Positions 1 to 9,649 of a stretch of DNA of 64,000 nucleotides are shown here, piece by piece. The notes below the pieces were generated by a model, which worked only from the letters and a program-made list of their open reading frames with translations, did not search any database and had not been told where the DNA came from. Within the stretch, counting starts at the first letter, position 1; every line of letters starts with the position of its first letter. Origin of the DNA: an uncultured Ruminococcus sp. Its GTDB lineage: Bacteria > Bacillota > Clostridia > Oscillospirales > Ruminococcaceae. The position numbers and the translations under genes are program-made. Where the stretch lies: contig UQKC01000003.1 of assembly GCA_900541495.1 (NCBI GenBank), positions 27,132-91,131 on the forward strand, written 5' to 3'.

Positions 1-1
1 G

Positions 2-2200
2 CTTGCGGTGATGAAAACGGGCGGTGCGTATATGCCCGTTTCGCCGGAATATCCGCCCGAGCGAATTCGATTTATGCTGAAAAATGTCGGTGCGAAGCTT
101 GCATTGACCTGCGGTGCGGACGTTGATATTTCCGAGGAAATACGGCTCGAAAGCTTCGATTATTCCTACGTTTCCGACACTGCGCCCGTGAAATCCTCGC
201 CTGAAGATATCTGCTATGCTATCTTCACATCGGGTTCGACGGGAAAACCGAAAGGTACGCTGATATCGCACAGAAATGTTATGAACTACTGCTCGGCGAA
301 CCGTTTCAACGTTGTCGGCGGAATTCTCGGTGAAGATATCCGAAGCATCGTTTCGGTGACGGACATTGTTTTCGATATTTTCGTGACGGAAAGTATTCTG
401 CCGCTTCTGAACGGGATAACAATATACCTCGCCGATGATGAGCAGGCAGTTTCGCAGAGAGCGCTCGGCAGTCTTATTGAGGAGAGCGGCGCACAGGTAA
501 TTCAGACAACGCCGACAAAAATGCGCAGCTATCTTTTTGATGAAAACTATCTTGGCTATCTTTCCAAGCTGAAAGCAATAATTCTCGGCGGTGAGGAGTT
601 TCCTCAGTCTCTCTGCGCAAAGCTGAAAAAGCTAACGAATGCAAAGCTTTTCAACATTTACGGACCTGCCGAAACGACAGTATGGTCAACGTTTGCGGTG
701 GCTGACGAAGCGGATATGACTATCGGAAAGCCTATCGCAAACACGAGGATATATATTCTTGACGAGGCTTTGAAGCCTGTTCCCGTTGGCATCGGCGGTG
801 AGATATTTATTTCGGGAAGCGGCGTGGGAAAAGGCTATCTCGGCGAGGGAAAGCTCACTGCTGAAAAGTTTCTCCCCGACCCGTTTTTTAACGGCGAAAC
901 GATGTACCGCACGGGTGATATGGGCATTATACGTGCTGACGGGAACATCGAATTCCTCGGCAGAAAGGACTTTCAGATAAAGCTACGCGGACTTCGCATT
1001 GAGCTTGGCGAAATTGAAAATGCGCTCTGCTCATTCGGCGGAATAACAAATGCGGCGGTCGTTTGCAGGACGGACGGCAGGGGTGAAAAATATCTTGCGG
1101 CTTTTTACACGGGAGCTTTTGCCGATGAGCGGGAGCTTCGCGGATTTTTATCGGAAAGACTGCCTGCTTATATGATACCGAACTGCTTTGCGCACCTTGC
1201 AAAAATGCCGCTGACGGCGAGCGGAAAGACGGACAGAAAGGCTCTGCCCAAGGTGGTCTTTGCGCCGAGCGAACGTGAATACACTGCTCCGCAAAATGAT
1301 GCGGAACGCAAGCTTTGCATTTATGCGGCAAAAGTCCTCGGCATTGAGCGCGTAGGTGCGGAGGACGATTTCTTTGATCTTGGCGGCGACAGCTTTTCCG
1401 CAATGGAGCTCACGGCGCTTGCGATGCAGGACGGCTTTGCATTCACGCCCAAGGACATCTACATTCACCGCACGGCGAGAAAGCTTGCGGCTATGGAAAA
1501 GCCCTCGGAAAAGCGAACGGACTACAGTGTTTATCCTATGGAACGAACAACGGGCGACCGCAAACTTTTTGCGGCGTTTGCGAAGCTTTCACATTCGCTT
1601 TACAGCTTCAAGGTGACGGGACTTGAACGGCTTCGCCCGAATGAAAAATACATTCTCTGTCCCAATCACGAAAGCGACCTCGACTGTATGTGGGTATGGA
1701 CTGCACTCGGCAAAACGGCGAAGCTTGACGAGGTTTGCGCGCTCATTGCGGCGGAGCATCTGGATAAGTCCGTTCCGAGGCGTGTTTTCCGTATCACGGG
1801 CGGCATACCTATTGAGCGAAAGGGAGATTTTGCGCCTGCGCTTGAACGTGCGCTCGAAGTTCTGACGGGAGAAAAGCGTTTTCTGCTCATTCACCCCGAG
1901 GGTACACGGACGAGGTCGGGACGGCTCGGGAAATTCAAAAAGGGTGCGGCTTTGCTCTCGAAAAAGTCGGGCGTAAAGGCAGTTCCCGTTTACATCGGCG
2001 GTTCGGGAAGAATTTTTCCCGTTTACAGAAATTCGCCGCGGCTTTTCGATATTGAAAAGCTGAAAAAATATTCGCTGACGATAGAATTCGGCGAGCCTAT
2101 CGACCCAAAAGGCAAAAGCTCAGATGAAATTACGGAAAAGCTGTTTCGTGCAGTTTCGGAAATGAGGGAGAAACACAATGGTGATAGCAACGGACGCTGA
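2..2200 (+). CDS. NRPS-like protein: adenylation, carrier and PlsC-type acyltransferase domains (5' end outside window)
   Basis: The reading frame is open from the window edge and the first residues (LAVMKTGGAYMPVSP) already match core motif A2, so the start lies upstream. Counting from base 8, an adenylation domain spans about 1-417, with the nucleotide-binding loop TSGSTGKPKG (74-83), YGPAETT (218-224), YRTGD (300-304), GRKDFQIKLRG (318-328) and SGKTDRKAL (405-413). The FDIFV segment carries the Asp that normally contacts the amino group of an amino-acid substrate. A carrier domain follows (about 427-497, LGGDSFS with Ser462 as the phosphopantetheine site), then an LPLAT/PlsC acyltransferase (about 525-720) with NHESDLD (an HX4D motif) and PEGTR. 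No thioesterase is seen. This suggests activation of an amino acid and acyl transfer to or from it, for example an N-acyl amino acid or lipopeptide; the product is unknown. Confidence 0.88.
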   Translation, partial: LAVMKTGGAYMPVSPEYPPERIRFMLKNVGAKLALTCGADVDISEEIRLESFDYSYVSDTAPVKSSPEDICYAIFTSGSTGKPKGTLISHRNVMNYCSANRFNVVGGILGEDIRSIVSVTDIVFDIFVTESILPLLNGITIYLADDEQAVSQRALGSLIEESGAQVIQTTPTKMRSYLFDENYLGYLSKLKAIILGGEEFPQSLCAKLKKLTNAKLFNIYGPAETTVWSTFAVADEADMTIGKPIANTRIYILDEALKPVPVGIGGEIFISGSGVGKGYLGEGKLTAEKFLPDPFFNGETMYRTGDMGIIRADGNIEFLGRKDFQIKLRGLRIELGEIENALCSFGGITNAAVVCRTDGRGEKYLAAFYTGAFADERELRGFLSERLPAYMIPNCFAHLAKMPLTASGKTDRKALPKVVFAPSEREYTAPQNDAERKLCIYAAKVLGIERVGAEDDFFDLGGDSFSAMELTALAMQDGFAFTPKDIYIHRTARKLAAMEKPSEKRTDYSVYPMERTTGDRKLFAAFAKLSHSLYSFKVTGLERLRPNEKYILCPNHESDLDCMWVWTALGKTAKLDEVCALIAAEHLDKSVPRRVFRITGGIPIERKGDFAPALERALEVLTGEKRFLLIHPEGTRTRSGRLGKFKKGAALLSKKSGVKAVPVYIGGSGRIFPVYRNSPRLFDIEKLKKYSLTIEFGEPIDPKGKSSDEITEKLFRAVSEMREKHNGDSNGR

Positions 2201-2759
2201 CGGCGTACTCACGGATATGTCGGGATTCAATTTTATCTACGGTGAACGCTTTTTCGGACACGCGCCGACCGACCCGAACGGCTACACAACTGCGGAGATA
2301 TTCGGCGAAAGCAAGCGGCGTGAATTTCTGTTCGGTTTGCGGCATTTTTACGATTACTGCAGTAGGCTTTCGCCCCGTGAAAATGCTGTTGAGGTATGCG
2401 GAAAGCTTCGCTCGGGCGAAAATGAGATTTACGTTATAACAGCTCGAAAATTTTCCACACAGCGAACGCCGCTCGGTGCATTGAGCAGGCATTTGTTCCG
2501 AAAATGGGTCGGCAAGAACGGCTTTCGATTCAATGATATTTTTTACTGCTCCGAGGTCGATACTCCACCGCAGAAGCTTGGTTTTTGCAGGCATATTTCC
2601 GCCGACATTATGATAGAGGACAAGAGCGACACTGCGCTTTATCTTGCCGAAAATGGGATAAAGGTACTGCTTTTCGATGCGCCGTACAATCAGGATATCT
2701 CGCACGAAAATATTGTTAGGGTTTTCTCTTGGAACGAGATTTTTGATATTCTTCTCTGA
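2178..2759 (+). CDS. HAD-superfamily 5'-nucleotidase-like hydrolase
   Basis: This 193-residue protein begins MVIATDADGVLTD, in which the DxD pair is the HAD nucleophile and general acid. VITARKF (the motif II Thr) and IEDKSD (motif IV acidic residues) follow, and the pattern resembles the NT5C/YqfW 5'(3')-deoxyribonucleotidase branch. The start overlaps the end of the NRPS-like gene by 23 bp and has GAGGGA eight bases upstream, so the two genes are probably translated from one mRNA. Its substrate cannot be read from sequence. Because of the coupling it may dephosphorylate an intermediate of the NRPS-like product, but that is inference. Confidence 0.75.
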   Translation: MVIATDADGVLTDMSGFNFIYGERFFGHAPTDPNGYTTAEIFGESKRREFLFGLRHFYDYCSRLSPRENAVEVCGKLRSGENEIYVITARKFSTQRTPLGALSRHLFRKWVGKNGFRFNDIFYCSEVDTPPQKLGFCRHISADIMIEDKSDTALYLAENGIKVLLFDAPYNQDISHENIVRVFSWNEIFDILL

Positions 2760-2773
2760 AGCAAAAATCAAAG

Positions 2774-2904
2774 CTAAGGAAACGCTGATTAATACGTTTT
2801 TGCCATTTTTCAAAATGTTTATGTCAAATTGACATTAAAGGCGTAAACTCGTACATTTCTCAAAATGGCAAAACGAACGCTTCGCTTTAATCAGCTTTTT
2901 CCTA
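2774..2904. repeat. 131-bp interspersed palindromic repeat, copy 1
   Basis: This block is base-for-base identical to 52261-52391 by eye. Its ends form an imperfect inverted repeat of about 17 bp (AGGAAACGCTGATTAA against TTAATCAGCTTTTTCCT). Inside are a second inverted pair (TTTTTGCCATTTT / AAAATGGCAAAA) and a short central palindrome (TCAATTTGACA-like), so the RNA or single strand would fold into one long hairpin. It has no coding capacity. It sits between the HAD gene and the first lipoprotein gene. It looks like a MITE or REP-type element. Confidence 0.85.
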
Positions 2905-2964
2905 AAGTTTTGATAAATTTTGACGATATATGTTATATATTATAATTTTTAAGGAGACAAAATT

Positions 2965-4119
2965 ATGAAAAACATAAGAAAAATAACCGCTTTTATGCTT
3001 GCATTTGCCGCAATTGCGCTCTCTGCCTGCGGAAACGGCGGAAAAGAAGCTGTCACGGAAACATCTCCCGAAACAGTCACAGCTTCGGAGGAAACCACCG
3101 TGACCGAACCCGAGGAAACAACAGCCGAAAGCACGGAAACGACCGTCAATGAAAGCCCCGAGAGTGAAACGGAAGAAACAACAATAGATGTTGCATACGA
3201 ATTTTTTCATCAGATAACGCCGAACAATGTCACATCTCCCGAGGTCATCAAGGGCGCACCCGATGTATGCGATGTTGACGCAATCATGGCTTCACGCCGT
3301 GACGATATGATGAAATATGCTGAACCTATCGTTTTGGATTCGGTCTACGATGAAGAGACCGAAACGACCGAATTTACATACGGAAATGCGATCGAATACG
3401 CCGAGAGCTATTTCGGTTACTCATTCAACAATGCTTCGCCCGTGATCTCCTATGTAAAGGACGATTTTGACCTTGACGGCAAGGACGAATACTATCTTTG
3501 CATGGTGGAATATCTCAACAAGAAGCTTGAAGATTATTATGATGACGGACTCGAAAATCAGACGAATTTTTATGATGCGGCTTCGCTTTTCTCCGTTTAT
3601 TATATTGAGGACAACGGAGAATATCAGCTTGCACTCGGAAAGCTGTTAGAACTTGCCACACCCGAAGCTTCGCTCGGTCCATACACCGTGGACGAGGACG
3701 ATATGCTCTTTGAAGTCCGCTGCGGATATGAGAGCTATATGAAGCCGCAGATCATCGATTATGGCGACAGCAGACAGCTTTTCTGGGATCAGGCGATATC
3801 CTACCCTATCGATTACGGTGCAGACCTTTTCTGGGGAAGCAAGCATCTGCGCATTGCTTACTCCGAACCGAACGAAAATCTTCGCGGATTCTGCGATTAT
3901 GAGTGCATTGAATACGGCGTTACCGCCGAGCAGGAAGCTGAGTTCTATCTTAGCGGCGGTGTTCCCGAAAGTGCGGACATTGATTATCTTGACGAGAACA
4001 ACTACATCGTATGGAACGGCAGTGAATATGTTCACAGCTGTATCGCTTATGACAAGGAGAGCGGCACTTCGGAATTCACGGTAAAGGACGAAGTTCTGCC
4101 CTGGGATATCCGTGAATAA
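2965..4119 (+). CDS. Glu/Thr-rich lipoprotein, function unknown
   Basis: The 384-residue product starts with a lipoprotein signal peptide (Lys/Arg-rich start, hydrophobic core, lipobox LSAC at about 18-21), so the mature N-terminal Cys should be lipidated and anchored to the outer face of the membrane. Residues 25-65 are a low-complexity Glu/Thr/Ser spacer, followed by an acidic, Tyr-rich globular part of about 310 residues rich in DxDGxDEYY-like stretches. AAGGAG lies nine bases upstream of the ATG. The next gene encodes a lipoprotein of the same design, and a third (38205-38822) lies in the cobalamin operon, so this spacer type is a house style of the genome. I do not recognise a known family. 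Confidence 0.8.
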   Translation: MKNIRKITAFMLAFAAIALSACGNGGKEAVTETSPETVTASEETTVTEPEETTAESTETTVNESPESETEETTIDVAYEFFHQITPNNVTSPEVIKGAPDVCDVDAIMASRRDDMMKYAEPIVLDSVYDEETETTEFTYGNAIEYAESYFGYSFNNASPVISYVKDDFDLDGKDEYYLCMVEYLNKKLEDYYDDGLENQTNFYDAASLFSVYYIEDNGEYQLALGKLLELATPEASLGPYTVDEDDMLFEVRCGYESYMKPQIIDYGDSRQLFWDQAISYPIDYGADLFWGSKHLRIAYSEPNENLRGFCDYECIEYGVTAEQEAEFYLSGGVPESADIDYLDENNYIVWNGSEYVHSCIAYDKESGTSEFTVKDEVLPWDIRE

Positions 4120-4233
4120 GATTTCGGGACAGAATAATCTTTTTCTCAAAACATTCTGCCTTTGTGCCTTGTACATAATTATTTTATCGGCTTTTAAAAC
4201 TATGCAATACAAAATCGGCATATCGTTTTTTAC

Positions 4234-4262
4234 TTGACAATAAAAAATCATTGATGTATAAT
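4234..4262 (+). promoter_or_regulatory. Consensus sigma-A promoter of the second lipoprotein gene
   Basis: TTGACA (4234-4239), a 17-bp spacer and TATAAT (4257-4262) match the vegetative consensus exactly. The start codon follows 40 bp downstream, after the ribosome binding site GGAAAGGA. The second lipoprotein gene is therefore probably transcribed independently and strongly. Confidence 0.88.
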
Positions 4263-4301
4263 ACATAAGCAATCAAAATTGCAGGGAAAGGACGATAGTT
4301 T

Positions 4302-5009
4302 ATGAAAAAGATACTTGCAATGATAGGTGCTGTATGCCTTATTCTCACCGCATGCTCATCAGTGAAGAATGAACCTGCCGAAACCACAGGTGAAGCAGAA
4401 ACTTCTTCCGTGACCGAAGCTGAAACAACTGCATCGGAAAGCGAACAGACTGAGGCTGAAACCTCCGAAACCGAAGCTGAGGAAACCACAGATGTTTCTT
4501 CTGACGTAAGCGATTCGGAGATAAGCGAAGAAGAAGACCGCATTTACACCGCTAAGGAGCTTTTGGGCGCACTCAACTACATCGACCGGATCGGCGGCGG
4601 AAATATCACCAAGGACGAAGAAAAGACCGTTGATGTTGACGGCAGACAGTTTGCAAAGGTTCTGTCGGAATTCGCAAGCACCTCTGACCTTGACGGTTAT
4701 ATGCATACGAACCTCACCGATAATCTTATCAACAGCCGTTACTCGGGAATCCTCGGTGGTGATGAGCCTTACTACACTGATATTGACGGTGAGCTTTACG
4801 GTTATGTTACAGCCAAGGGATGCGGCTTCAACTGGATAGAAGAAGACAATTACCCCGTTGTTGAATTAAAGGATTCCGCTGATGACAACTACACAATTAC
4901 CACAAAGTTTGACGATTACGGCGCTGAAACCGAAATGGAAGTCAAGATCGTAATGGACAATGGTTACTGGAAGATAGATTCTATTTCTTACGGCGGAAAC
5001 ACTTATTGA
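4302..5009 (+). CDS. Glu/Thr-rich lipoprotein, function unknown
   Basis: The 235-residue product has a lipoprotein signal peptide with lipobox LTAC (about 15-18), so it should be exported and lipid-anchored. Residues 20-75 are an extreme Glu/Thr/Ser spacer made of repeated ETE, TEA and EETT units. The remaining 155 residues are acidic, with several DLDG/DIDG turns and a C-terminal segment like the DUF4878/NTF2-style lipoproteins (last residues around YWKIDSISYGG), though that likeness is weak. The ATG is preceded by GGAAAGGACGATAGTTT. It has its own consensus promoter and a terminator hairpin after the stop. It is related in design, not obviously in sequence, to the gene before it. Confidence 0.8.
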   Translation: MKKILAMIGAVCLILTACSSVKNEPAETTGEAETSSVTEAETTASESEQTEAETSETEAEETTDVSSDVSDSEISEEEDRIYTAKELLGALNYIDRIGGGNITKDEEKTVDVDGRQFAKVLSEFASTSDLDGYMHTNLTDNLINSRYSGILGGDEPYYTDIDGELYGYVTAKGCGFNWIEEDNYPVVELKDSADDNYTITTKFDDYGAETEMEVKIVMDNGYWKIDSISYGGNTY

Positions 5010-5011
5010 TT

Positions 5012-5276
5012 AATTCGGAATGCGGAATTCGGAATTATTTTTGCTGCGTTAATTTTTTTAAGGGGGACAGGTTGCCGTCCTCTGCCGCAGAGTATTTTCT
5101 AATAAACAAAACCTGTTTTCAATGGATCAATTGTCCTTTGAAAACAGGTTTATTTTTTGAGAAAATTGCTGACGCGGTTTGGGACGAACACTATGTTACT
5201 CTTGACAGAAACCCGTCCCCTACGTTTTCAAAACAAATTCACGGAACAAAATAATTCCGAATTCATAATTCCGAAT
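5012..5276. repeat. About 265-bp cassette bounded by 29-bp inverted repeats
   Basis: The left arm (5012-5041) carries three AATTCGGAAT-type units. The right arm (5248-5276) is its near-perfect reverse complement, sharing AATTCGGAATTATTTT and differing only in the outer part. The arms lie directly after the lipoprotein stop and directly before the end of the convergent EamA gene. The interior holds a terminator hairpin and an 82-codon open frame without a credible start signal. This looks like a MITE or an old non-autonomous insertion. Confidence 0.55.
5109..5157 (+). terminator. Rho-independent terminator after the lipoprotein gene
   Basis: AAACCTGTTTTCAA (5109-5122) pairs perfectly with TTGAAAACAGGTTT (5138-5151), and a run of T follows (ATTTTTTG). 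It would end transcription of the 4302-5009 gene. It lies inside the inverted-repeat cassette. Confidence 0.8.
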
Positions 5277-5280
5277 CAAA

Positions 5281-6144
5281 TCATACAAGCGCCGCCAGCT
5301 GGAAGCCGAGGATTCCTACGGCGCAGACTATGCTTCCCGCGAGGTTCAGACCTGTCGGGCGCGTTGTCTTTTTGAACATATCTATCACAAGTATTGCGAT
5401 AAGTATCATCGGCGGAATGAACGCATCGTTCGTAAGGCTCACGGCGATAACTGCGTTTTCGAGCATAAGTCCGAGGGCGTTCGGTATTTTTGCGAGTGCG
5501 ACTATTGCGGTTTCCTTTGGCTTATTTTTCACGAGCGTAACAATGCCTGCTTTCGGGAAAAGGACTATCGCAAGGAGGATAAGCGCTGCGAAAAGCGCCA
5601 TATCGGGCGAGATACAGCCCTCTTTGTTTATCCATGTAACGGCGATACCGTAGCCGTAACGCGAGAGGAGATAGAGTATGAGCGGAATGACTATTTTACC
5701 GTAGTTCATCGTCTTTTTGCCCGATTTTGCGATAAGGATAAGACCTGCGACCGTTACTGCGATGCAGATAATTTTCAGCGCAGAGAAAGCGGCCTTTCCG
5801 AGCGCGATATCGGTGAAATACGACATAAAAACAACTATTCCGAGCCAGGCTTTCAGCTCAAAAGCTGACATATCAACGAGGATCTTCGCCGACATTTGAA
5901 ATTCGAGAAGCTTTGATATGAAAAGCAAAAGTATAAACACGAACGAAAGCGGTGTGAGCTGAAAAGTTCTGTCCGAAAACGGCAGTGTGAAAAGCATAAA
6001 GAACGCCGTTGCCGCCGCCATAATGAACGTCATCTGACTGCCGTTCATTCCAGCCTTTGTGACGGCGTATTTATCGTTGAGCGATGTGATCGTGTAGCAC
6101 AGGACTACAAGGAGCATAAGTACCATAGTTTGATTTTCCCCCAA
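5281..6144 (-). CDS. EamA/DMT-superfamily membrane transporter
   Basis: This 287-residue, strongly hydrophobic protein has about ten predicted membrane helices in two repeated halves, the usual size and shape of EamA (drug/metabolite transporter) permeases. Charged residues are confined to short loops such as NDKYAVTKAG near the N terminus and FKKTTRP near the C terminus. The start has GGGGGA nine bases upstream. A TATAAT (complement of 6171-6176) lies before it, so it probably has its own promoter even though the LysR gene next to it points the same way. The substrate is unknown; LysR control is plausible because of proximity. Confidence 0.78.
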   Translation of the reverse strand: MGENQTMVLMLLVVLCYTITSLNDKYAVTKAGMNGSQMTFIMAAATAFFMLFTLPFSDRTFQLTPLSFVFILLLFISKLLEFQMSAKILVDMSAFELKAWLGIVVFMSYFTDIALGKAAFSALKIICIAVTVAGLILIAKSGKKTMNYGKIVIPLILYLLSRYGYGIAVTWINKEGCISPDMALFAALILLAIVLFPKAGIVTLVKNKPKETAIVALAKIPNALGLMLENAVIAVSLTNDAFIPPMILIAILVIDMFKKTTRPTGLNLAGSIVCAVGILGFQLAALV

Positions 6145-6214
6145 AATATTTTTTAAACTGACAATTTTTAATTATACCATATATTTCTTTAAAAAGATAG
6201 AGCAAATATAAAAT

Positions 6215-7093
6215 TTATTTGACCAGTCTTCGAAAATCGTTCAAAAACCTCTCCGCTTCCTTTGAAAAGACCTGATATTTCTTCCATACGAGGTACATCT
6301 GTGCATATTTCGGCGGATAAAACGGGCGGAAACAAAGCTTGCTGTCGCCCGAGCAGTTGATGAGCTTATCGAGCGTTACCGCACTGCCGATGCCTTCTTC
6401 AACCAGCTTTGAGCCGTTGAAGATGAGGTTCGTTGTCGCCGAAACGATGATCTTTTCCTTTGGGATACCGAGCCATTGCGAAAGATCGACGCTGTTCATA
6501 AACTGCCTTGAAATTATGAGCGGACGGTCGGCGAGCATTTCTGTCGTGACGTACTCACCTGCCGCAAGGTCGCTGTCCTTTCGCATAAGCACTCCCCAAG
6601 TGTCGTGAACAGGAAATTTTATGTACTCAAAGGCGGTGTAATCGGCAGGCTCAAAAAGTATGCCGAAGTCGATAAGGCCCTTATTCAGCTTGTCGATAAC
6701 GTCTATCGAGTCGCAGCTTATGTTGTGGAAAGTGACCTGTGGGTGCTCGTTCTGTATCTTTTTGACGATGCCAGCAACGAGACGGAAAGCGTCCGTTTCG
6801 CCTGCGCCGATATAGATATCGCCCGTCAGCTCGTCATTTGAAGAGTTCATTTCCGTTTCGGTCTTTTCAACGAGGTCGATAATTTCCTCTGCACGTTTGC
6901 GCAGGAGCATACCGTCCGTTGTGAGCTTTATATCGTGATTTCCGCGTTTGAAAAGCTGTTTGCCGAGTTCTTCTTCAAGCTGATGAAGCTGACGCGAAAG
7001 AGTCGGCTGAGTGATATGAAGCTTTTCAGCGGCTTTGGTTATATTTTCTTCTCTTGCGACGGTCAAAAAGTATCGGAGAACTCTTATTTCCAT
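6215..7093 (-). CDS. LysR-family transcriptional regulator
   Basis: The 292-residue protein has an N-terminal winged helix-turn-helix (about 1-60: MEIRVLRYFLTVAREENITKAA, then TQPTLSRQLHQLEEELG), a linker helix and a two-lobed effector domain with a DIYIGAGET segment. This start has AAAGG ten bases upstream; an in-frame ATG at 7141 would add 16 atypical residues ahead of the conserved MEIRVLRYF. It lies 44 bp after cobQ on the same strand and before the EamA gene. LysR proteins often control an adjacent transporter, so EamA is the likeliest target. The effector is unknown. Confidence 0.88.
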   Translation of the reverse strand: MEIRVLRYFLTVAREENITKAAEKLHITQPTLSRQLHQLEEELGKQLFKRGNHDIKLTTDGMLLRKRAEEIIDLVEKTETEMNSSNDELTGDIYIGAGETDAFRLVAGIVKKIQNEHPQVTFHNISCDSIDVIDKLNKGLIDFGILFEPADYTAFEYIKFPVHDTWGVLMRKDSDLAAGEYVTTEMLADRPLIISRQFMNSVDLSQWLGIPKEKIIVSATTNLIFNGSKLVEEGIGSAVTLDKLINCSGDSKLCFRPFYPPKYAQMYLVWKKYQVFSKEAERFLNDFRRLVK

Positions 7094-7137
7094 AAAACAC
7101 AACCTTTTTTTCAATGCGTAATTTTGAAATTTATAAA

Positions 7138-8625
7138 TCAAATTCCCTGCTCTAAAATTTTGTAGATGAGTTCCATATCGATGTTTTCACGAACGTTTTT
7201 TGCGAGGATATCGAACTGCATTTCCTTATAGGCTTTGCGGTCGGTCTTTCCGCCGCCATAAGTCAGACCCTTGCGTTCAAATAGAGTTTTCACGATGCAT
7301 TCGGAAACCTCTGCGCTGTCGAAAACGCCGTGGATATAGCAGCCGTAAACGCTGCCGCTTTGTGCGCCGAGGTCGGCATTTTCGCAGGATAAAAGCGGTA
7401 TTTCCTCGGAAACGGTTTTGCCGTTGTGAATTTCGTAGCCGTAAAATTCCGCACCCGATAGGTCGGAGAAAACTCCGCTGACATCGGCGAATCTGCCCTC
7501 TGTTCGGCTGCGAGTTTTCTCGCTTGAAAAATCGGTTTTGAGCTTCAAAAATCCCATTCCGCTTATCGAACCGCCGCCCTCTGCGCCGACGGAATCGGTG
7601 ACAGTTTCGCCGAGCATCTGATAGCCGCCGCATATTCCGAACACGGGAACTCCGTTTGAAGCACACTTTTTCACGGCGGCTTCGATACCGCTCTCGCGCA
7701 GCCATTTCATATCGGAGATAGTGCTTTTCGTTCCGGGAACGATTATCATATCCGCATCGGAAAGCTCCTGCGGCTTTGTGACATAGCGAACTGAAACATC
7801 ATCATACTGCGAGAACACGTCAAAATCGGTGAAGTTCGATATTCTCGGAAGGCGTATAACGGCGATGTTGACTAAGCCTTTTTCGCCGTTTCTGAGCTTT
7901 TCCGAAAGGCTGTCCTCGTCCTCGATATCGCAGTTTATGTACGGCACAACGCCGACAACCGGCTTGTTTCCGCGCTCTTCAAGCATTTTTACGCCGTTAG
8001 AAAAGATACTTTTGTCACCGCGGAATTTGTTGACGATAAGCCCCTTTACGATGTTCCGCTCGTCATTTTCAAGGAGCATAAGCGTTCCGAGAAGCTGTGC
8101 GAAAACGCCGCCGCGATCAATATCTCCCGTGAGCAGGACGGGCGCATTCGCAAGCTTCGCCATGCCCATATTTACGATATCGTCACGCTTCAGATTTATT
8201 TCGGCGGGACTGCCTGCGCCCTCGATAACGATGATATCGTGCTGTGCCGCAAGCTCGTTATAAGCTTTCATAATGTCGGGGATAAGGTCTTTTTTATGGC
8301 GGAAATAATCAACCGCTTTCATATTTCCGCGCACCTCGCCGTTGACGATGACCTGCGAACCGACATCGGTGGTCGGCTTCAAGAGTATCGGGTTCATCAG
8401 CACGGACGGCTCTATGCCTGCCGCTTCCGCCTGCATTGCCTGCGCTCTGCCCATTTCCAGTCCGTCCGAGGTTATATATGAATTGAGCGCCATATTCTGT
8501 GATTTGAACGGCGCGGCGGAATAGCCGTCCTGCCTGAAAATCCTGCAAAGGGCGGCGGCGATGAAGCTTTTTCCCGAGTTGGACATCGTTCCCTGTATCA
8601 TAATTGCTTTAGCTTTTTTAGCCAT
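7138..8625 (-). CDS. cobQ: Cobyric acid synthase (CbiP/CobQ)
   Basis: The enzyme amidates the b, d, e and g side chains of adenosylcobyrinic acid a,c-diamide with ATP and glutamine. The 495-residue length is normal. A P-loop-like ATPase domain comes first (GTMSNSGKS, 12-20; then [10 protein letters not shown] and [10 protein letters not shown]), and a class I-like glutamine amidotransferase domain follows with the nucleophile Cys332 in [10 protein letters not shown] and the His in GCYIHGVFD. It overlaps the 3' end of cobD by 8 bp and has an AGAGGTG ribosome binding site. It is the last cob gene of the leftward operon starting near 14.9 kb. Confidence 0.96.
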   Translation of the reverse strand: MAKKAKAIMIQGTMSNSGKSFIAAALCRIFRQDGYSAAPFKSQNMALNSYITSDGLEMGRAQAMQAEAAGIEPSVLMNPILLKPTTDVGSQVIVNGEVRGNMKAVDYFRHKKDLIPDIMKAYNELAAQHDIIVIEGAGSPAEINLKRDDIVNMGMAKLANAPVLLTGDIDRGGVFAQLLGTLMLLENDERNIVKGLIVNKFRGDKSIFSNGVKMLEERGNKPVVGVVPYINCDIEDEDSLSEKLRNGEKGLVNIAVIRLPRISNFTDFDVFSQYDDVSVRYVTKPQELSDADMIIVPGTKSTISDMKWLRESGIEAAVKKCASNGVPVFGICGGYQMLGETVTDSVGAEGGGSISGMGFLKLKTDFSSEKTRSRTEGRFADVSGVFSDLSGAEFYGYEIHNGKTVSEEIPLLSCENADLGAQSGSVYGCYIHGVFDSAEVSECIVKTLFERKGLTYGGGKTDRKAYKEMQFDILAKNVRENIDMELIYKILEQGI

Positions 8626-9649
8626 TCAGACACCTCTCTATCGCACTTACAAGCGCAGCATTTTCTTCGTGCGAACGCACCGCTATGCGGAAAAAACCGT
8701 CCGTCAGACCGCTGAAATTTGCGCAGTTTCGTATAAGGATTTTTTTCTGCAAGAGCATTTCGTCAAGCGGAAGTTTCGTATAAAAAAGAATGAAATTTGC
8801 TTCGGACGGATAGACTTTGAAACCGAAATTTTGAAGCTTTTCCGTCAGACATTCACGTTCGGCTTTCACCAATTCAAGCGTTTCTTCAAGATAATATTTT
8901 TCGCTAAGAGCCGCCACTCCTGCCGTCTGCGCAGGTGCGGAAACGCTCCAGAACTGCCCGTTTTTGCAGACCTTTTCAGCTAAAGCTTTGTCACCGAAAA
9001 GAGCATAGCCGAGTCGCAGTCCAGCCATTGCGTAAATTTTCGTAAAGGCTTTGAGGACGACAACATTCGGGTTAAAAAACTGCTCTGCGCGAGCGGCATT
9101 TTCCGTAAAATCGATAAAACATTCATCACAAAGAAAAACGATATCGTTCGCTTTGCACTTTTCGCATATTCGGTGCAGAAGTTCACCGTCTATCGTTCGT
9201 CCCGTGGGATTGTTCGGGGTGCATAAAATGAGCATCTGAACGGTTTCGTCAAGCTTTTCAAGAATATTTTCATCAAGCGCAAAATTGGTTTGCTCCGAAA
9301 GAAAATATGCCGAAATTTCACAGTCATTATACGTAAGCGCCTTTGAATATTCGCTGAAAGACGGTGCGCAGACAACGGCTTTTTTCGGCTTCACAGCTTG
9401 AACTATTCGGAAAATAAGGTCAGCCGCACCGTTTCCGCAGACGATATTTTCGGTTGGAAAATTCTCGCGCTCGGAAAGTTTTTTTACAAGGCTTCTGCAG
9501 AACGGGTCGGGGTATTTTTCCCATTCGGATATGCTTTTTCGAAGTGCTTTTTTCACGCTTTCGGGCATACCGAGCGGATTGAGGTTTGCCGAGAAATCAT
9601 ACACTATCTCACAGTCAAATGTGTCGCCGCCGTGTTCATTTTTTATCAT
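8618..9649 (-). CDS. cobD: Threonine-phosphate decarboxylase-like aminotransferase (CobD)
   Basis: This PLP fold-type I protein of 343 residues resembles histidinol-phosphate aminotransferase and threonine-phosphate decarboxylase. Landmarks are [11 protein letters not shown] near the N terminus, CTPNNPTG (143-150), the Asp in [11 protein letters not shown], and the PLP lysine about 204 in [14 protein letters not shown]. The [11 protein letters not shown] start and the cobalamin neighbours favour CobD, which makes (R)-1-amino-2-propanol O-2-phosphate, over HisC. It overlaps cbiB by 4 bp and has a strong GGAGGT site. I see no separate PduX/threonine kinase gene in the window. Confidence 0.9.
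   Translation of the reverse strand: MIKNEHGGDTFDCEIVYDFSANLNPLGMPESVKKALRKSISEWEKYPDPFCRSLVKKLSERENFPTENIVCGNGAADLIFRIVQAVKPKKAVVCAPSFSEYSKALTYNDCEISAYFLSEQTNFALDENILEKLDETVQMLILCTPNNPTGRTIDGELLHRICEKCKANDIVFLCDECFIDFTENAARAEQFFNPNVVVLKAFTKIYAMAGLRLGYALFGDKALAEKVCKNGQFWSVSAPAQTAGVAALSEKYYLEETLELVKAERECLTEKLQNFGFKVYPSEANFILFYTKLPLDEMLLQKKILIRNCANFSGLTDGFFRIAVRSHEENAALVSAIERCLNG

Noticed and set aside
5006..5254. An 82-codon open frame inside the inverted-repeat cassette
   Set aside because: It runs through the inverted repeat and terminator stem, lacks a ribosome binding site and resembles no protein.
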